Shown: positions 11,665 to 18,761 of the stretch, piece by piece
Layout: every line of letters begins with the position of its first letter
Position numbering within the stretch: position 1 is the stretch's first letter
Virus record (IMG/VR): IMGVR_UViG_3300031774_000009
Coordinates: 1-62,937 of that record
Reading direction: 5' to 3' (one strand)
Source: a virus
Length of the DNA stretch: 62,937 bases
The notes under the pieces: model-generated
Told to the model about the DNA's origin: nothing
What the model saw: the letters and a program-made list of their open reading frames with translations, nothing else
Database searches by the model: none
Translations under genes and position numbers: made by a program

Positions 11665-12681
11665 ATGAAAATAGCATTTATAGATTTTTGGCCTAATTTT
11701 GAATTAGAGAATAATTATTTTTTTTATTTATTGAAGGATTCTTATAATTTGGAGATTAATCAAGTTGATCCAGATTTAATGTTTCTTCATACAGACTCTT
11801 ACCGCTTTTGCCATAGAAAAGAGTTTGTTGACCATCCGGCCACTCGAGTTTTTTGGACCATGGAAGGGGAACCTCCTAATTTTGAAGTTGATACCTATCC
11901 ACCCGACTTAAGTATAATAACCACGGGAGGTAAAGGCTACAATGACCCCAACTCTCAATTAACCAAACAATCAACCGATTTTTCAAGAAAATATTATTAC
12001 GGTCGTTGTGATTTTGCTTTAACTCATGAAGTCATGGACGATAGCCGTCATTATCGTTTTCCATATTGGGTTTATCATATTGATTGGTTCAATAAAGGAG
12101 ATTATGGAGGAGAACCAAATTATTTAGTGCGTGAAAATGAGATAAGCAATAATGTTTATTACAATACAGCTAAAACTAAATTTTGTGCAATTTTTATGAG
12201 TAATCCTACCTGTCAAAGATTAGAAGCATACAATAAGCTTAGTACATATAAACAAGTAGATGGTTATGGAAATAGTTTTAAGAGGGAGGCTGTCAGCCGC
12301 AATAAGTTTCAGGGAGTTAATGATCCGTGGGAAAAAAGAAAATTAGAAGTTTTAAAAGACTATCGTTTTTCAATTTGTTTTGAACATCAAGTAAGAGATG
12401 GTTATCATTCAGAAAAATTATTTCATGCAAAGGTAGCAGGTACAATTCCAATTTATTGGGGAGCCTCTACTGTTTCACAAGATTTTAATCCGGACTGTTT
12501 TATTAATTTAAATGATTTTGATTCAGTTGATGCTATGTTAGAAAGAGTCAAAGAAATCGATCAAAATGAAACTCTTTATCAGCAGTACGCTCAAGCCCCA
12601 TTATTCGTAGACAATAAAGTGCCTGATAAATTTAAGCCCGATGCTGTTTTAAACTTTTTTACAAATACTGTTTTAGCTTAA
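11665..12681 (+). CDS. Glycosyltransferase family 10 (fucosyltransferase-like)
   Basis: A 338-residue enzyme of the GT10 fucosyltransferase type, which moves a sugar (commonly fucose from GDP-fucose) to a glycan. The family's C-terminal donor-binding signature is visible: YRFSICFEHQVRDGYHSEKL followed by FHAKVAGTIPIYWGA (about residues 232-268). The N-terminal half holds VFWTMEGEPPNF, similar to the conserved start region of GT10 enzymes. It has no signal or TM segment and is probably cytoplasmic. Its stop overlaps the stop of a convergent gene by 4 nt. Confidence 0.85.
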   Translation: MKIAFIDFWPNFELENNYFFYLLKDSYNLEINQVDPDLMFLHTDSYRFCHRKEFVDHPATRVFWTMEGEPPNFEVDTYPPDLSIITTGGKGYNDPNSQLTKQSTDFSRKYYYGRCDFALTHEVMDDSRHYRFPYWVYHIDWFNKGDYGGEPNYLVRENEISNNVYYNTAKTKFCAIFMSNPTCQRLEAYNKLSTYKQVDGYGNSFKREAVSRNKFQGVNDPWEKRKLEVLKDYRFSICFEHQVRDGYHSEKLFHAKVAGTIPIYWGASTVSQDFNPDCFINLNDFDSVDAMLERVKEIDQNETLYQQYAQAPLFVDNKVPDKFKPDAVLNFFTNTVLA

Positions 12682-13379
12682 GGGGCGTCTCGCCTACTTC
12701 TCTTATATTCATCATATCTTCTTTGTCTTTCATTGGAGTCAATTTTTTGACCCATTTGTTCTTGACCGCTTTGAAGCCTTTCTAGTCTTTCGAGAATATA
12801 TTTTTTTTTATCTTTATCTTCTACTTTTTCTAAATACTCTAACCCTCTTTTAATTATACTGGGGTCAATTTTGGGCCTACGTGACGGCACAGTGACGATT
12901 TGAGGTCGAGGGGTACTCGGGGTAGGGGAAGACTTCTTAATGTCCTTAGAGGAGCTTTTAGAGCCCTTAGACGACGTTTTGACGGTAGGAGCCTTTAAAA
13001 TTACGGTAGGAAGGCCGTGCGTCTTAAATGTAAGGTGTTGCTTGGTTCCTCTATTATCTATGAGGACAGATTTTTTTAAAATTTTAATTATGGTGATATT
13101 GTCTTGTTTTTCTCCTTCAGATAAGGATAAAAATTTATTGGTAGCACTTCCGCTTACTTTTAATGCTAAATAGGCTTTTGGCGAATGGTGACGGGTTATG
13201 CCTGTTAGATAGACGGGATCGGGAGGTAAGATAGATGTTATGGGAGGAAGAATGAATGCAGGAGAATCTGTGGTTAATTCAAAAGCATTTCTCTTGGAAA
13301 TAATTTGATAGGGATTTTCCGCCAATAAAGTACAAGTCCCCAATAAAAATATAAATGTAAATAATCTAAATATCACCAT
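12678..13379 (-). CDS. Secreted GspC/PilP-like protein
   Basis: A 233-residue protein with a signal peptide (first about 20 residues, ending LLAENPYQ). Residues about 25-120 resemble the homology region of type II secretion GspC or type IV pilus PilP: an N-x-F-like start (KRNAFELT), Pro-rich linker (LPPITSILPPDPVYLTGI), then beta strands (AYLALKV, FLSLSEGEKQD, LIDNRGTKQHLTF). A Ser/Lys/Pro-rich linker and a charged helical tail (LEYLEKVEDKDKKKYILERL) follow. It overlaps the upstream gene by 14 nt. The phage may use it to interact with a secretion or pilus system; this is inferred from pattern only. Confidence 0.5.
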   Translation of the reverse strand: MVIFRLFTFIFLLGTCTLLAENPYQIISKRNAFELTTDSPAFILPPITSILPPDPVYLTGITRHHSPKAYLALKVSGSATNKFLSLSEGEKQDNITIIKILKKSVLIDNRGTKQHLTFKTHGLPTVILKAPTVKTSSKGSKSSSKDIKKSSPTPSTPRPQIVTVPSRRPKIDPSIIKRGLEYLEKVEDKDKKKYILERLERLQSGQEQMGQKIDSNERQRRYDEYKRSRRDAP

Positions 13380-14181
13380 CGGCTTTTCTATATGAATCTT
13401 TTACTTTTCCGCCTCGCTTCATTTTTAAAAACATATTGACTCTTGCCATAGCCCATCCGCCACGACTCATGCCCGGTCTGTGAGAAGAAGAAAAAGCTCC
13501 TGCCCCTCTTCTGTATACTTTTTTAAGTTGCCCCAAAGTAACTTTTTTAGAATGTTTAGCATTATGTTCTTTGACTTTTTCTTTTAAAGATTTAACTATG
13601 CTTTCAGAGAACGTGATTTTACCTCCCCCACTTCCGGCGCTACCGGGTTTATTTTTACTAGAGCCTTTTTTTCTTTCACTTGGCTTGGCAGGAGTTTGTG
13701 CTGACGACTTAGGGCCGGGCCTAGAAGCAACTGCTTCGCAGCCGCATCCACTACCACACCCACAACCCTCTTCCTCTTCTTCTTCGTCAGGATCGTCAAC
13801 AAAAGCAAGAGAAGGATTGATAGATATGAGTTCATCTAAGTCAAAAAGAGTTTCGCCGTCCCACTCATTTATTAGATGTGAACCTTTAGTATAATCAGTT
13901 ACCGATTTTCCGGCCTCCCACATTTTGCAACTCCAATAACGAGCTTTGGTTTTAGGTCCCGGATTTGCGCAATTATGACGAGCACGAAAGTTTTTGCGAC
14001 GATCAGGATCGTCTCGTTTAATCTCCATATTAGGGTCACCAAAATTAACCTTCACCACATTCCCTTTTTCGTTTTTAACATATACTGAAAACTTTTTAGG
14101 GCCTTTAGGCGTTCGAAAGGGCTTATTCAATGTTTTACTCTCTTTTGCTTGAATAATCTGTTGAGTGAAATCTACTTCCAT
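13366..14181 (-). CDS. Conserved phage protein with RHNC/CKMW module and C-terminal RGAGA domain
   Basis: A 271-residue protein. The N-terminal part (KKFSVYVKNEKGNVVKVNFG then RHNCANPGPKTKARYWSCKM) is a module found in proteins of large marine phages, often fused to head protease or portal proteins. The C-terminal part (LKKVYRRGAGAFSSSHRPGM and GGWAMARVNMFLKM) is another conserved phage domain of unknown function. Between them lie an acidic block, a CGCGSGCGCE Cys cluster and a Ser/Lys linker. The start is taken as ATG 14181; a GTG at 14196 lies inside the promoter motif. Possibly a virion or maturation protein. Confidence 0.65.
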   Translation of the reverse strand: MEVDFTQQIIQAKESKTLNKPFRTPKGPKKFSVYVKNEKGNVVKVNFGDPNMEIKRDDPDRRKNFRARHNCANPGPKTKARYWSCKMWEAGKSVTDYTKGSHLINEWDGETLFDLDELISINPSLAFVDDPDEEEEEEGCGCGSGCGCEAVASRPGPKSSAQTPAKPSERKKGSSKNKPGSAGSGGGKITFSESIVKSLKEKVKEHNAKHSKKVTLGQLKKVYRRGAGAFSSSHRPGMSRGGWAMARVNMFLKMKRGGKVKDSYRKADGDI

Positions 14182-14198
14182 ACTTATTATATACACAT
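14182..14198 (-). promoter_or_regulatory. Late-type promoter motif
   Basis: Minus strand ATGTGTATATAATAAGT directly before ATG 14181. A perfect TATAAT box lies 4 nt from the start codon, so the mRNA may be leaderless. Confidence 0.5.
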
Positions 14199-14200
14199 GG

Positions 14201-14521
14201 TTAGGTGAGTTTAGACATAATGAAATTTAAATTATCCCATGATATTCTATCTATTTTAAAATAAGGAGAGCGAGTTTTTGTTTCAGAAAGTCGAAGCCCT
14301 TTTATATTATATTCAGGATAAATGATTTCTTCAATAAAATCATGCATGCCAATTTTTTTTATCCAATGATAGTACATATCTACAGTTTCTCTTTCTGTTT
14401 CTAACAAGAATGACCTAGAGCGCCCAAAAGTATTTAAATATATACACAGGCCTCTTATCGCTAAACTTTCAGTAGGAGGCTCTACTATTCCGTCACAAAA
14501 GATTAAAGTGTCAGTCTCCAC
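14201..14521 (-). CDS. Hypothetical protein, GTG start
   Basis: A 106-residue protein starting METDTLIFCDGIVEPPTESL. The frame opens with GTG at 14521, directly behind a TGTGTAAATATTT motif. An FLLETERETVDMYYHWIKKI helix and a C-terminal beta/alpha part follow. The FCDG start slightly resembles the first HAD motif but lacks the usual D-x-D, so I assign no function. Separated by 19 bp from the next gene on the same strand. Confidence 0.6.
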   Translation of the reverse strand: METDTLIFCDGIVEPPTESLAIRGLCIYLNTFGRSRSFLLETERETVDMYYHWIKKIGMHDFIEEIIYPEYNIKGLRLSETKTRSPYFKIDRISWDNLNFIMSKLT

Positions 14522-14536
14522 ATAAATATTTACACA
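14522..14536 (-). promoter_or_regulatory. Late-type promoter motif
   Basis: Minus strand TGTGTAAATATTTAT directly before GTG 14521. It adjoins the terminator of the porin-like gene. Confidence 0.45.
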
Positions 14537-14543
14537 AAAAAAA

Positions 14544-14564
14544 CCTCCGGTAAAATACCGGAGG
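14544..14564 (-). terminator. Rho-independent terminator of the porin-like gene
   Basis: A 9-bp stem CCTCCGGTA / TACCGGAGG with a 3-nt loop, followed on the minus strand by T8 (14536-14543). Confidence 0.85.
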
Positions 14565-14589
14565 CTTTATAAGTGTTTTAACGCTTTTA

Positions 14590-15315
14590 TTAGAAAGCGT
14601 ATTTAAGGCCAACCCAAACAGATGTCTGCTTATCAGCCTGCAAGCCAACAACATCCACATCATTATCAAGATGAGTGATTTTAATGTTAGGCTCAACGGT
14701 TGTACCCCATAATGAGACATCAGTAGAAATACCTACTCCGAATTGAGTATAATCGTATTCGTCACTAATACCCCATTTAACCGAGGGGGTGATTTTCCAA
14801 TCTTTATTGACAGCGGATACTTCCCAAGTTTTATGAAGCCCCCATGTTGCTCCTGTAAAACCGTAATCTACATCTTTCCACAGTGAAACAGAAGGAGTGA
14901 CCCACTCACTAATACCGATAGGGTCTTCTGTAACTTCAATAGTAGCTCCAACTGCGACGCTGCTATCAATAGCAGGATCAGCGATCTGATGACTACTGAT
15001 TCCACCTGAGGTTTTCAGACCGATATCTGCAATACTCCAACCTTTACTTACTCCAATATGGAAATGAGATTGAGTATCCTCTTCAGAAGCCAATAGATGA
15101 TAAGCCCCAGCGTTTATTGTGAGACCCCCTTTAACAGGGAATTTTCCATTGATTCCTGTGAGAAACCCATCTCCGCCATACGATAGACCGCGGATGTTGA
15201 TTTCATCTGCATAACCTGTAATAGCGCTAAAAGAAGGCTCCTCCGCCTGTACTTCTTGGACATTAGCAAATGCACAAGAACCGATTATTAACATTGTAAG
15301 AAATAATTTCTTCAT
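14590..15315 (-). CDS. Porin-like outer-membrane beta-barrel protein
   Basis: A 241-residue protein with a signal peptide (MKKLFLTMLIIGSCAFANVQ, cleavage likely after VQA) and repeated amphipathic strands (SVAVGATIEVTE, WVTPSVSLWKD, WKITPSVKWGISDEY, TQFGVGISTDVSLWG). It ends in aromatic-rich SVWVGLKYAF, the terminal Phe being the signal for barrel insertion into an outer membrane. It has its own sigma70-type promoter and terminator and is a stand-alone cassette. Possible roles are superinfection exclusion, replacement of a host porin or receptor masking. Confidence 0.75.
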   Translation of the reverse strand: MKKLFLTMLIIGSCAFANVQEVQAEEPSFSAITGYADEINIRGLSYGGDGFLTGINGKFPVKGGLTINAGAYHLLASEEDTQSHFHIGVSKGWSIADIGLKTSGGISSHQIADPAIDSSVAVGATIEVTEDPIGISEWVTPSVSLWKDVDYGFTGATWGLHKTWEVSAVNKDWKITPSVKWGISDEYDYTQFGVGISTDVSLWGTTVEPNIKITHLDNDVDVVGLQADKQTSVWVGLKYAF

Positions 15316-15356
15316 AATTTAAAAAAACCTTTAAAGGTAGGTCAAAACCTGCTAGA

Positions 15357-15385
15357 ATAGTATGGTGTTAACATATCTTTGTCAA
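15357..15385 (-). promoter_or_regulatory. Sigma70-type promoter of the porin-like gene
   Basis: -35 TTGACA (15385-15380), 17-bp spacer, -10 TACTAT (15362-15357). The leader to ATG 15315 is about 35 nt, unlike the near-leaderless units. Confidence 0.7.
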
Positions 15386-15414
15386 GTCCTTTATTTTACA
15401 CTTAAAAACATAAA

Positions 15415-15603
15415 ATGAGTCAATTAAATGCTTTTGGTGTAAAATCTATAATTAACCGTTCTATGCATTTTCCAGACAATAAAAAAAACTACCCTTCAAA
15501 AAAGCTAGCGCAAAAAGGAGAGGTCGTATTATCAGAAGAAGGAGAAAAAATTAGAGAAGAAGATTATAAAGAAGAAGAGGAAGAAGACACTCCTTTAAAA
15601 TGA
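15415..15603 (+). CDS. Small acidic-tailed protein
   Basis: A 62-residue protein starting MSQLNAFGVKSIINRSMHFP and ending in an acidic tail (REEDYKEEEEEDTPLK). Its stop overlaps the start of the oxygenase-like gene by 4 nt, so the two are probably coupled. The acidic tail may bind a basic partner. Function unknown. Confidence 0.6.
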   Translation: MSQLNAFGVKSIINRSMHFPDNKKNYPSKKLAQKGEVVLSEEGEKIREEDYKEEEEEDTPLK

Positions 15604-16202
15604 AAAATTTTTCTTTTATTTTAGATAAAGCGCTAGAGGAAAAAGATTTCTTTGAGCATAAAAATTATTTACAAAATTCGGCTATTTACGAAATGATCGA
15701 GGCAGATGGGGACAAGAAATTTTATACAACAAAAATTCCATATGGATTGCAAGAAAAGATAGTAGAAATATTAGAGAGAGTGTGGAACCAAAAAATTAAA
15801 ATTGTCTTAGCTACTGTTCGTAAAGCTACATACTATTTAGATAAAAATTGGGGCATTCATTCAGATCTTTATGTGGGGGCAGAAGAGAGACCTCAATATG
15901 GGGCCGTCCTTTACATGTCACAAAACGAAAGTGAATTAAACGGCACCGCATTATGGAGACATAAAGACTTAGGTTATCAAATGCCTACAGATTGGCCTAA
16001 GGAACATGTCGTGGAAATATCAGATCGAGACTATGATGACATTGATAAGTGGGAATTAAATTCAGTAATTGGCGGCATCGAAAATAGATTGGTTTCTTAT
16101 CCATCTGAATATTTTCATTCTAAGTTTCCCAAGCAAGCATGGGGAACAACACAAAAAGATTGTCGAATTGTATGTGCTATATTTTATTCTTTACAGAATT
16201 GA
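15600..16202 (+). CDS. 2OG-Fe(II) oxygenase-like protein
   Basis: A 200-residue protein with the layout of a 2-oxoglutarate/Fe(II) dioxygenase. An H-x-D pair is seen in WGIHSDLYVG (about residues 85-94), a jelly-roll strand follows (YGAVLYMSQNESELNGTALW), and the distal His and Arg come in SYPSEYFHSKF...DCRIVCAIFY (about residues 165-196). Such enzymes hydroxylate or desaturate proteins, sugars or bases; viral ones often modify proteins or nucleotides. The substrate cannot be told here. It follows the small acidic-tailed gene with ATGA overlap. Confidence 0.65.
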   Translation: MKNFSFILDKALEEKDFFEHKNYLQNSAIYEMIEADGDKKFYTTKIPYGLQEKIVEILERVWNQKIKIVLATVRKATYYLDKNWGIHSDLYVGAEERPQYGAVLYMSQNESELNGTALWRHKDLGYQMPTDWPKEHVVEISDRDYDDIDKWELNSVIGGIENRLVSYPSEYFHSKFPKQAWGTTQKDCRIVCAIFYSLQN

Positions 16203-16235
16203 AAAAATGGATACTATTAAGTGCGTTCTTCTTCA

Positions 16236-16403
16236 ATGAAACAAAAATTCCATGAAGTCCATATTTTAAGTAACCAGTTGATTTCTCAACTGCTCTATTG
16301 CAATAGCAAATTAAACGAGGCTGAATTTCAAAAGGTTTCTGATGAAATTTTGAATCTTTTAGAAACTTACAAACAAAAGGTAAATAAATTGAAACAACTT
16401 TAA
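16236..16403 (+). CDS. Small helical protein
   Basis: A 55-residue protein, MKQKFHEVHILSNQLISQLL at the start, probably one or two helices with a Lys-rich end. A GTG at 16221 is an alternative start; ATG 16236 is chosen because it is the first strong codon. The gene is convergent with the MscS operon; its stop lies 2 bp from a tiny minus-strand frame. No family recognised. Confidence 0.5.
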   Translation: MKQKFHEVHILSNQLISQLLYCNSKLNEAEFQKVSDEILNLLETYKQKVNKLKQL

Positions 16404-16404
16404 T

Positions 16405-16476
16405 TTATTTTGTTTTTTTAGATTGGGTGCATTCACCCTGACAGGTGTCATCAAAACACTCTTTATTGGTGCACAT
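16405..16476 (-). CDS. Cys-rich micro-ORF at the end of the MscS operon
   Basis: A 23-residue frame, MCTNKECFDDTCQGECTQSK then KTK, with four Cys. Its ATG lies 1 nt after the TAA of the upstream gene, as in other coupled genes here. Four Cys in 16 residues with even spacing could bind zinc or form disulfides. It is too short for a firm call; the DNA contains a GGGTG-CATT-CACCC hairpin. Confidence 0.3.
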   Translation of the reverse strand: MCTNKECFDDTCQGECTQSKKTK

Positions 16477-16477
16477 T

Positions 16478-16672
16478 TTATTCAGACTTCGGCACAAGCC
16501 CGATGCCGCTACCATTTAAAGTAAAGCCACAAGCGATGCTAAAATTTTCCACACCCCCAAGGATTTGCTCTAATGTGAGATCTTCCCCGAGACAGTTTGT
16601 GGTGATATTTTCGACGAATTGTCCGGTGTAATCTACATCCTCATCACGATTAAAAAGATAATTATATTTCAT
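16478..16672 (-). CDS. Small hypothetical protein, MscS operon
   Basis: A 64-residue protein starting MKYNYLFNRDEDVDYTGQFV, with TNCLGEDLTLEQILGGVENF in the middle and a Gly-rich end. Its ATG overlaps the stop of the upstream membrane protein by 4 nt. Small and acidic; it could be a cytosolic partner of the channel-like proteins. No family recognised. Confidence 0.6.
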   Translation of the reverse strand: MKYNYLFNRDEDVDYTGQFVENITTNCLGEDLTLEQILGGVENFSIACGFTLNGSGIGLVPKSE

Positions 16673-16944
16673 TTATTATTATTAAGTAATTCTGTTATTT
16701 TTTCTACAGCTTTTTCTTTTACGTTGTCCGCTGCTTTATCAACGACCGTCTCTACGGATTTTTCAATCGCAGTATTCACTACTTTTTCTTTTAAGGAATC
16801 CTTTTTTTCTTGAACTTTTTCTCCAAAAATAAAGGCCACCGCGATCGCAGTCGCTATAATAATGATAATTAAGGTGACTCTTTTTTTAAAAGTTGTGTTT
16901 TTTTGTGCCTGTTCTTTTCTGAGCTTATTTTTTCTTTTTTTCAT
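16669..16944 (-). CDS. Single-TM protein with amphipathic helix, MscS operon
   Basis: A 91-residue protein: basic N-terminus (MKKRKNKLRKEQAQKN), one transmembrane helix (about residues 24-42, VTLIIIIIATAIAVAFIFG), then a long regular helix with heptad-like alternation (KVVNTAIEKSVETVVDKAAD). It overlaps both neighbours by 4 nt. The tail could form a coiled coil or lie on the membrane, which fits a partner of the MscS-like protein next to it. Confidence 0.65.
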   Translation of the reverse strand: MKKRKNKLRKEQAQKNTTFKKRVTLIIIIIATAIAVAFIFGEKVQEKKDSLKEKVVNTAIEKSVETVVDKAADNVKEKAVEKITELLNNNK

Positions 16945-17360
16945 TTTTTGGTAAAATCTGGGTCTCCACCTTTAGGTAAATATGCTGCCCCTCCATTTAA
17001 AGGGAGGGTTTTTTCAATGGTTAGTTCTTTCAATTGTTCGTTAGGTACAACCATCTTACTTTTACGATCGGTCATATAAAATGTAGTGCTTGTAATCCCC
17101 ACGCGAACAATGCGGGCTTGTCGTCCTGAAATATAGATTATATCGTCATTATTAAAGTGCGAACCATAAAAGACCATAATTCCTTTAGCGAAATTCATCA
17201 TTACATCTTTAATAAGGATAACCGCCACTCCTGCGAAGAAGAACCAACCATATTGCGAGAATAAATTTTGAGCCACATCTTCAAGTTGATTAGTCTCAAG
17301 TCCAGATAATTGATTGACCAAATTCGTGCTGTTTAATAAATTGGTTATGCTATCCGTCAT
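16941..17360 (-). CDS. Small MscS-like mechanosensitive channel protein
   Basis: A 139-residue protein with a hydrophobic helix (WFFFAGVAVILIKDVMMNFA, about residues 39-58) that leads into a domain like the pore helix and beta-domain of MscS: NFAKGIMVFYGSHFNNDDII, YISGRQARIVRVGITSTTFY, KMVVPNEQL. These match the family pattern of a pore-lining helix followed by G-D-x-I, G-x-V, STT and (I/V)PN. MscS proteins open at high membrane tension; this one is about half the usual length and lacks the outer helices and C-terminal domain. It lies in a four- to five-gene ATGA-coupled operon with a lipoprotein and a TM protein. A role in lysis timing, turgor control or superinfection defence is possible. 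Confidence 0.7.
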   Translation of the reverse strand: MTDSITNLLNSTNLVNQLSGLETNQLEDVAQNLFSQYGWFFFAGVAVILIKDVMMNFAKGIMVFYGSHFNNDDIIYISGRQARIVRVGITSTTFYMTDRKSKMVVPNEQLKELTIEKTLPLNGGAAYLPKGGDPDFTKK

Positions 17361-17545
17361 TTACTTTTATTCATTGGCATCAATTGTGGCCAAGATGGTA
17401 GAGGTGCGACGCTCTCGTTTTGTTGGGGCTGTGGTGCTTCATAATATTCTAATTCAATTCCAGTCAGACTTATATCCACTTCTTTTAGGTTGGCGCATCC
17501 GCTGAGTAGGATTATCAAAATTAAATATTTTAAAAAAACTTTCAC
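17357..17545 (-). CDS. Small lipoprotein, GTG start, first gene of MscS operon
   Basis: A 62-residue lipoprotein with lipobox LSGC (Cys17) after a hydrophobic MKVFLKYLILIILLSGC leader, then an acidic and Pro-rich mature part (EYYEAPQPQQNESVAPLPSW). The start is GTG at 17545, directly behind an AGTGTAAAACTTATT motif. The short Pro-rich mature chain resembles Rz1-type o-spanins. It overlaps the MscS-like gene by 4 nt. Confidence 0.65.
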   Translation of the reverse strand: MKVFLKYLILIILLSGCANLKEVDISLTGIELEYYEAPQPQQNESVAPLPSWPQLMPMNKSK

Positions 17546-17560
17546 AATAAGTTTTACACT
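17546..17560 (-). promoter_or_regulatory. Late-type promoter motif of the MscS operon
   Basis: Minus strand AGTGTAAAACTTATT directly before GTG 17545. Confidence 0.5.
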
Positions 17561-17660
17561 TACTGCGGATTATTTACCTAAAAATATTTTACGCTGGGGG
17601 ATATTTCCCTAAAAAAAATAGAGAGTTTTCAAAAACCCCTTTAAAAATAAAAAAAAGTTC

Positions 17661-17687
17661 TGGCATAGAACTTGCAGTGTATATATT
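17661..17687 (+). promoter_or_regulatory. Sigma54-like promoter overlapping a late-type motif
   Basis: TGGCATAGAACTTGCA (17661-17676) has the GG-N10-GC spacing of sigma54 (-24/-12) promoters and both element cores. Its second half runs into AGTGTATATATT (17676-17687), 2 nt before ATG 17690. No upstream activator site was identified. Confidence 0.45.
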
Positions 17688-17689
17688 AT

Positions 17690-18211
17690 ATGTCTATGAA
17701 ATATTTATTAAAAATTGGATTAATAGCTGCCATGGCAGTTTCATTAACGACAGTGCAGGCTGGCCCAGATAGAGATAAAGAAAAGCCCGAAAAGCCGCGC
17801 CCTGAGAAAAAAATCGATAGAGAAAAAATCAAAGAACGCTTAAAAGCCGCATTTGAAAAACGGAAAAAGAATCATAAAGACTCTAAAAAGAAAGGTTACA
17901 AGTTACAACATAAAGGTAGAGCTTTTGGGAAATTAGTTAGAGATGATGAAAAAATCAAAGAGTTAAGAGAAGCTTTTAGCGCTGCCGCCAAAGCGCATCA
18001 CTCTCAAGTAAAAGATTTACATAAGCAACTAAAAGATGCGGCGGATGCCGAAAAAGATGGCTTAAGAAATCAACTCAAATCTTTACGCAAAGATTGGGTT
18101 GAGGGAATGAAAGGTAACCGCGAAGAGGTTAGAGAACGTCTTAAAGACATCCGGAATGAGTTTAAAAATAAACGCGACGAAGTGATTGATGGTAATCAGC
18201 CGGAGGAATAA
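17690..18211 (+). CDS. Secreted basic helical protein
   Basis: A 173-residue protein with a signal peptide (MSMKYLLKIGLIAAMAVSLT, cleavage near VQAG), then a Lys/Glu/Arg-rich helical body (DREKIKERLKAAFEKRKKNH; KELREAFSAAAKAHH; RKDWVEGMKGNREEVRERLK). It is probably a long coiled coil in the periplasm or outside the cell. The start is set at ATG 17690, after the promoter motif. The gene is followed 3 bp later by the EF-hand gene, which has a good ribosome site. Confidence 0.65.
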   Translation: MSMKYLLKIGLIAAMAVSLTTVQAGPDRDKEKPEKPRPEKKIDREKIKERLKAAFEKRKKNHKDSKKKGYKLQHKGRAFGKLVRDDEKIKELREAFSAAAKAHHSQVKDLHKQLKDAADAEKDGLRNQLKSLRKDWVEGMKGNREEVRERLKDIRNEFKNKRDEVIDGNQPEE

Positions 18212-18214
18212 TTT

Positions 18215-18694
18215 ATGAATAAATACATTAAGTTTATTATAATCGCAGCATTGTTAGCTTGTGGCGCTAACACACTTTACGCTGAGTCAAGCCCCAAAAC
18301 AAATAAGGTTGCCAAAGCTGGTATCAAGAAAAGCCCTCACGCAGCCCGTCCAGCACACAAAAATTCGGAGGCGAGAAAGAAGTATGTCGCCGCTGCTAAA
18401 AAAATTAGAGAAGCAGTTAAAGCTGGAAAGCTTACTGAAGCTCAAGCAAAAGTAAAGTATGCGGCGTTGAGAAAGAAAATAGCCCCTTCTAGATCATCAT
18501 CTAAAGAAGCCCTTCTCAAGAGATTCGATAAAAACAAAGACGGCAAGCTTTGTGATAACGAAAAAGCAGCGATGAAAAAAGCGATCGCTGAAAGAAAGAA
18601 AAAGGATGCTAAAAGGGGCGGTAAGTCGCGTCGCGAGAGAGGGGGAAAACCTCATCGTGGAGGAGACAGGAAAAAAAGGCCAGCGCGCAAATAA
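18215..18694 (+). CDS. Secreted basic protein with one EF-hand-like loop
   Basis: A 159-residue protein with a signal peptide (MNKYIKFIIIAALLACGANT, cleavage near YAES). Near residue 108 lies FDKNKDGKLCDNEKAAM, a canonical EF-hand calcium loop (D-x-N-x-D-G-x-L-x-x-x-E); the tail is strongly basic (RGGKSRRERGGKPHRGG). It has a CGGAGG ribosome site. EF-hand secreted proteins of this type are frequent in PVC bacteria. Role unknown; perhaps calcium-dependent binding of anionic polymer. Confidence 0.65.
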   Translation: MNKYIKFIIIAALLACGANTLYAESSPKTNKVAKAGIKKSPHAARPAHKNSEARKKYVAAAKKIREAVKAGKLTEAQAKVKYAALRKKIAPSRSSSKEALLKRFDKNKDGKLCDNEKAAMKKAIAERKKKDAKRGGKSRRERGGKPHRGGDRKKRPARK

Positions 18695-18717
18695 AAAAGT
18701 TGAAAGCCCAGTAACAA

Positions 18718-18747
18718 AAAAGCCCCGCTCCAAAAAGCGGGGCTTTT
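18718..18747. terminator. Bidirectional Rho-independent terminator
   Basis: Stem AAAAGCCCCGCT / AGCGGGGCTTTT with a short loop and A/T runs on both sides. It lies between the convergent EF-hand gene and the 18762-19217 gene. Confidence 0.85.
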
Positions 18748-18761
18748 ACTTTTAGAATCAC

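Noticed and set aside
14590-14720. Minus-strand frame starting MSHYGVQPLSLT inside the porin gene end
   Set aside because: It lies in another frame within a well-supported gene and carries no signal of its own.
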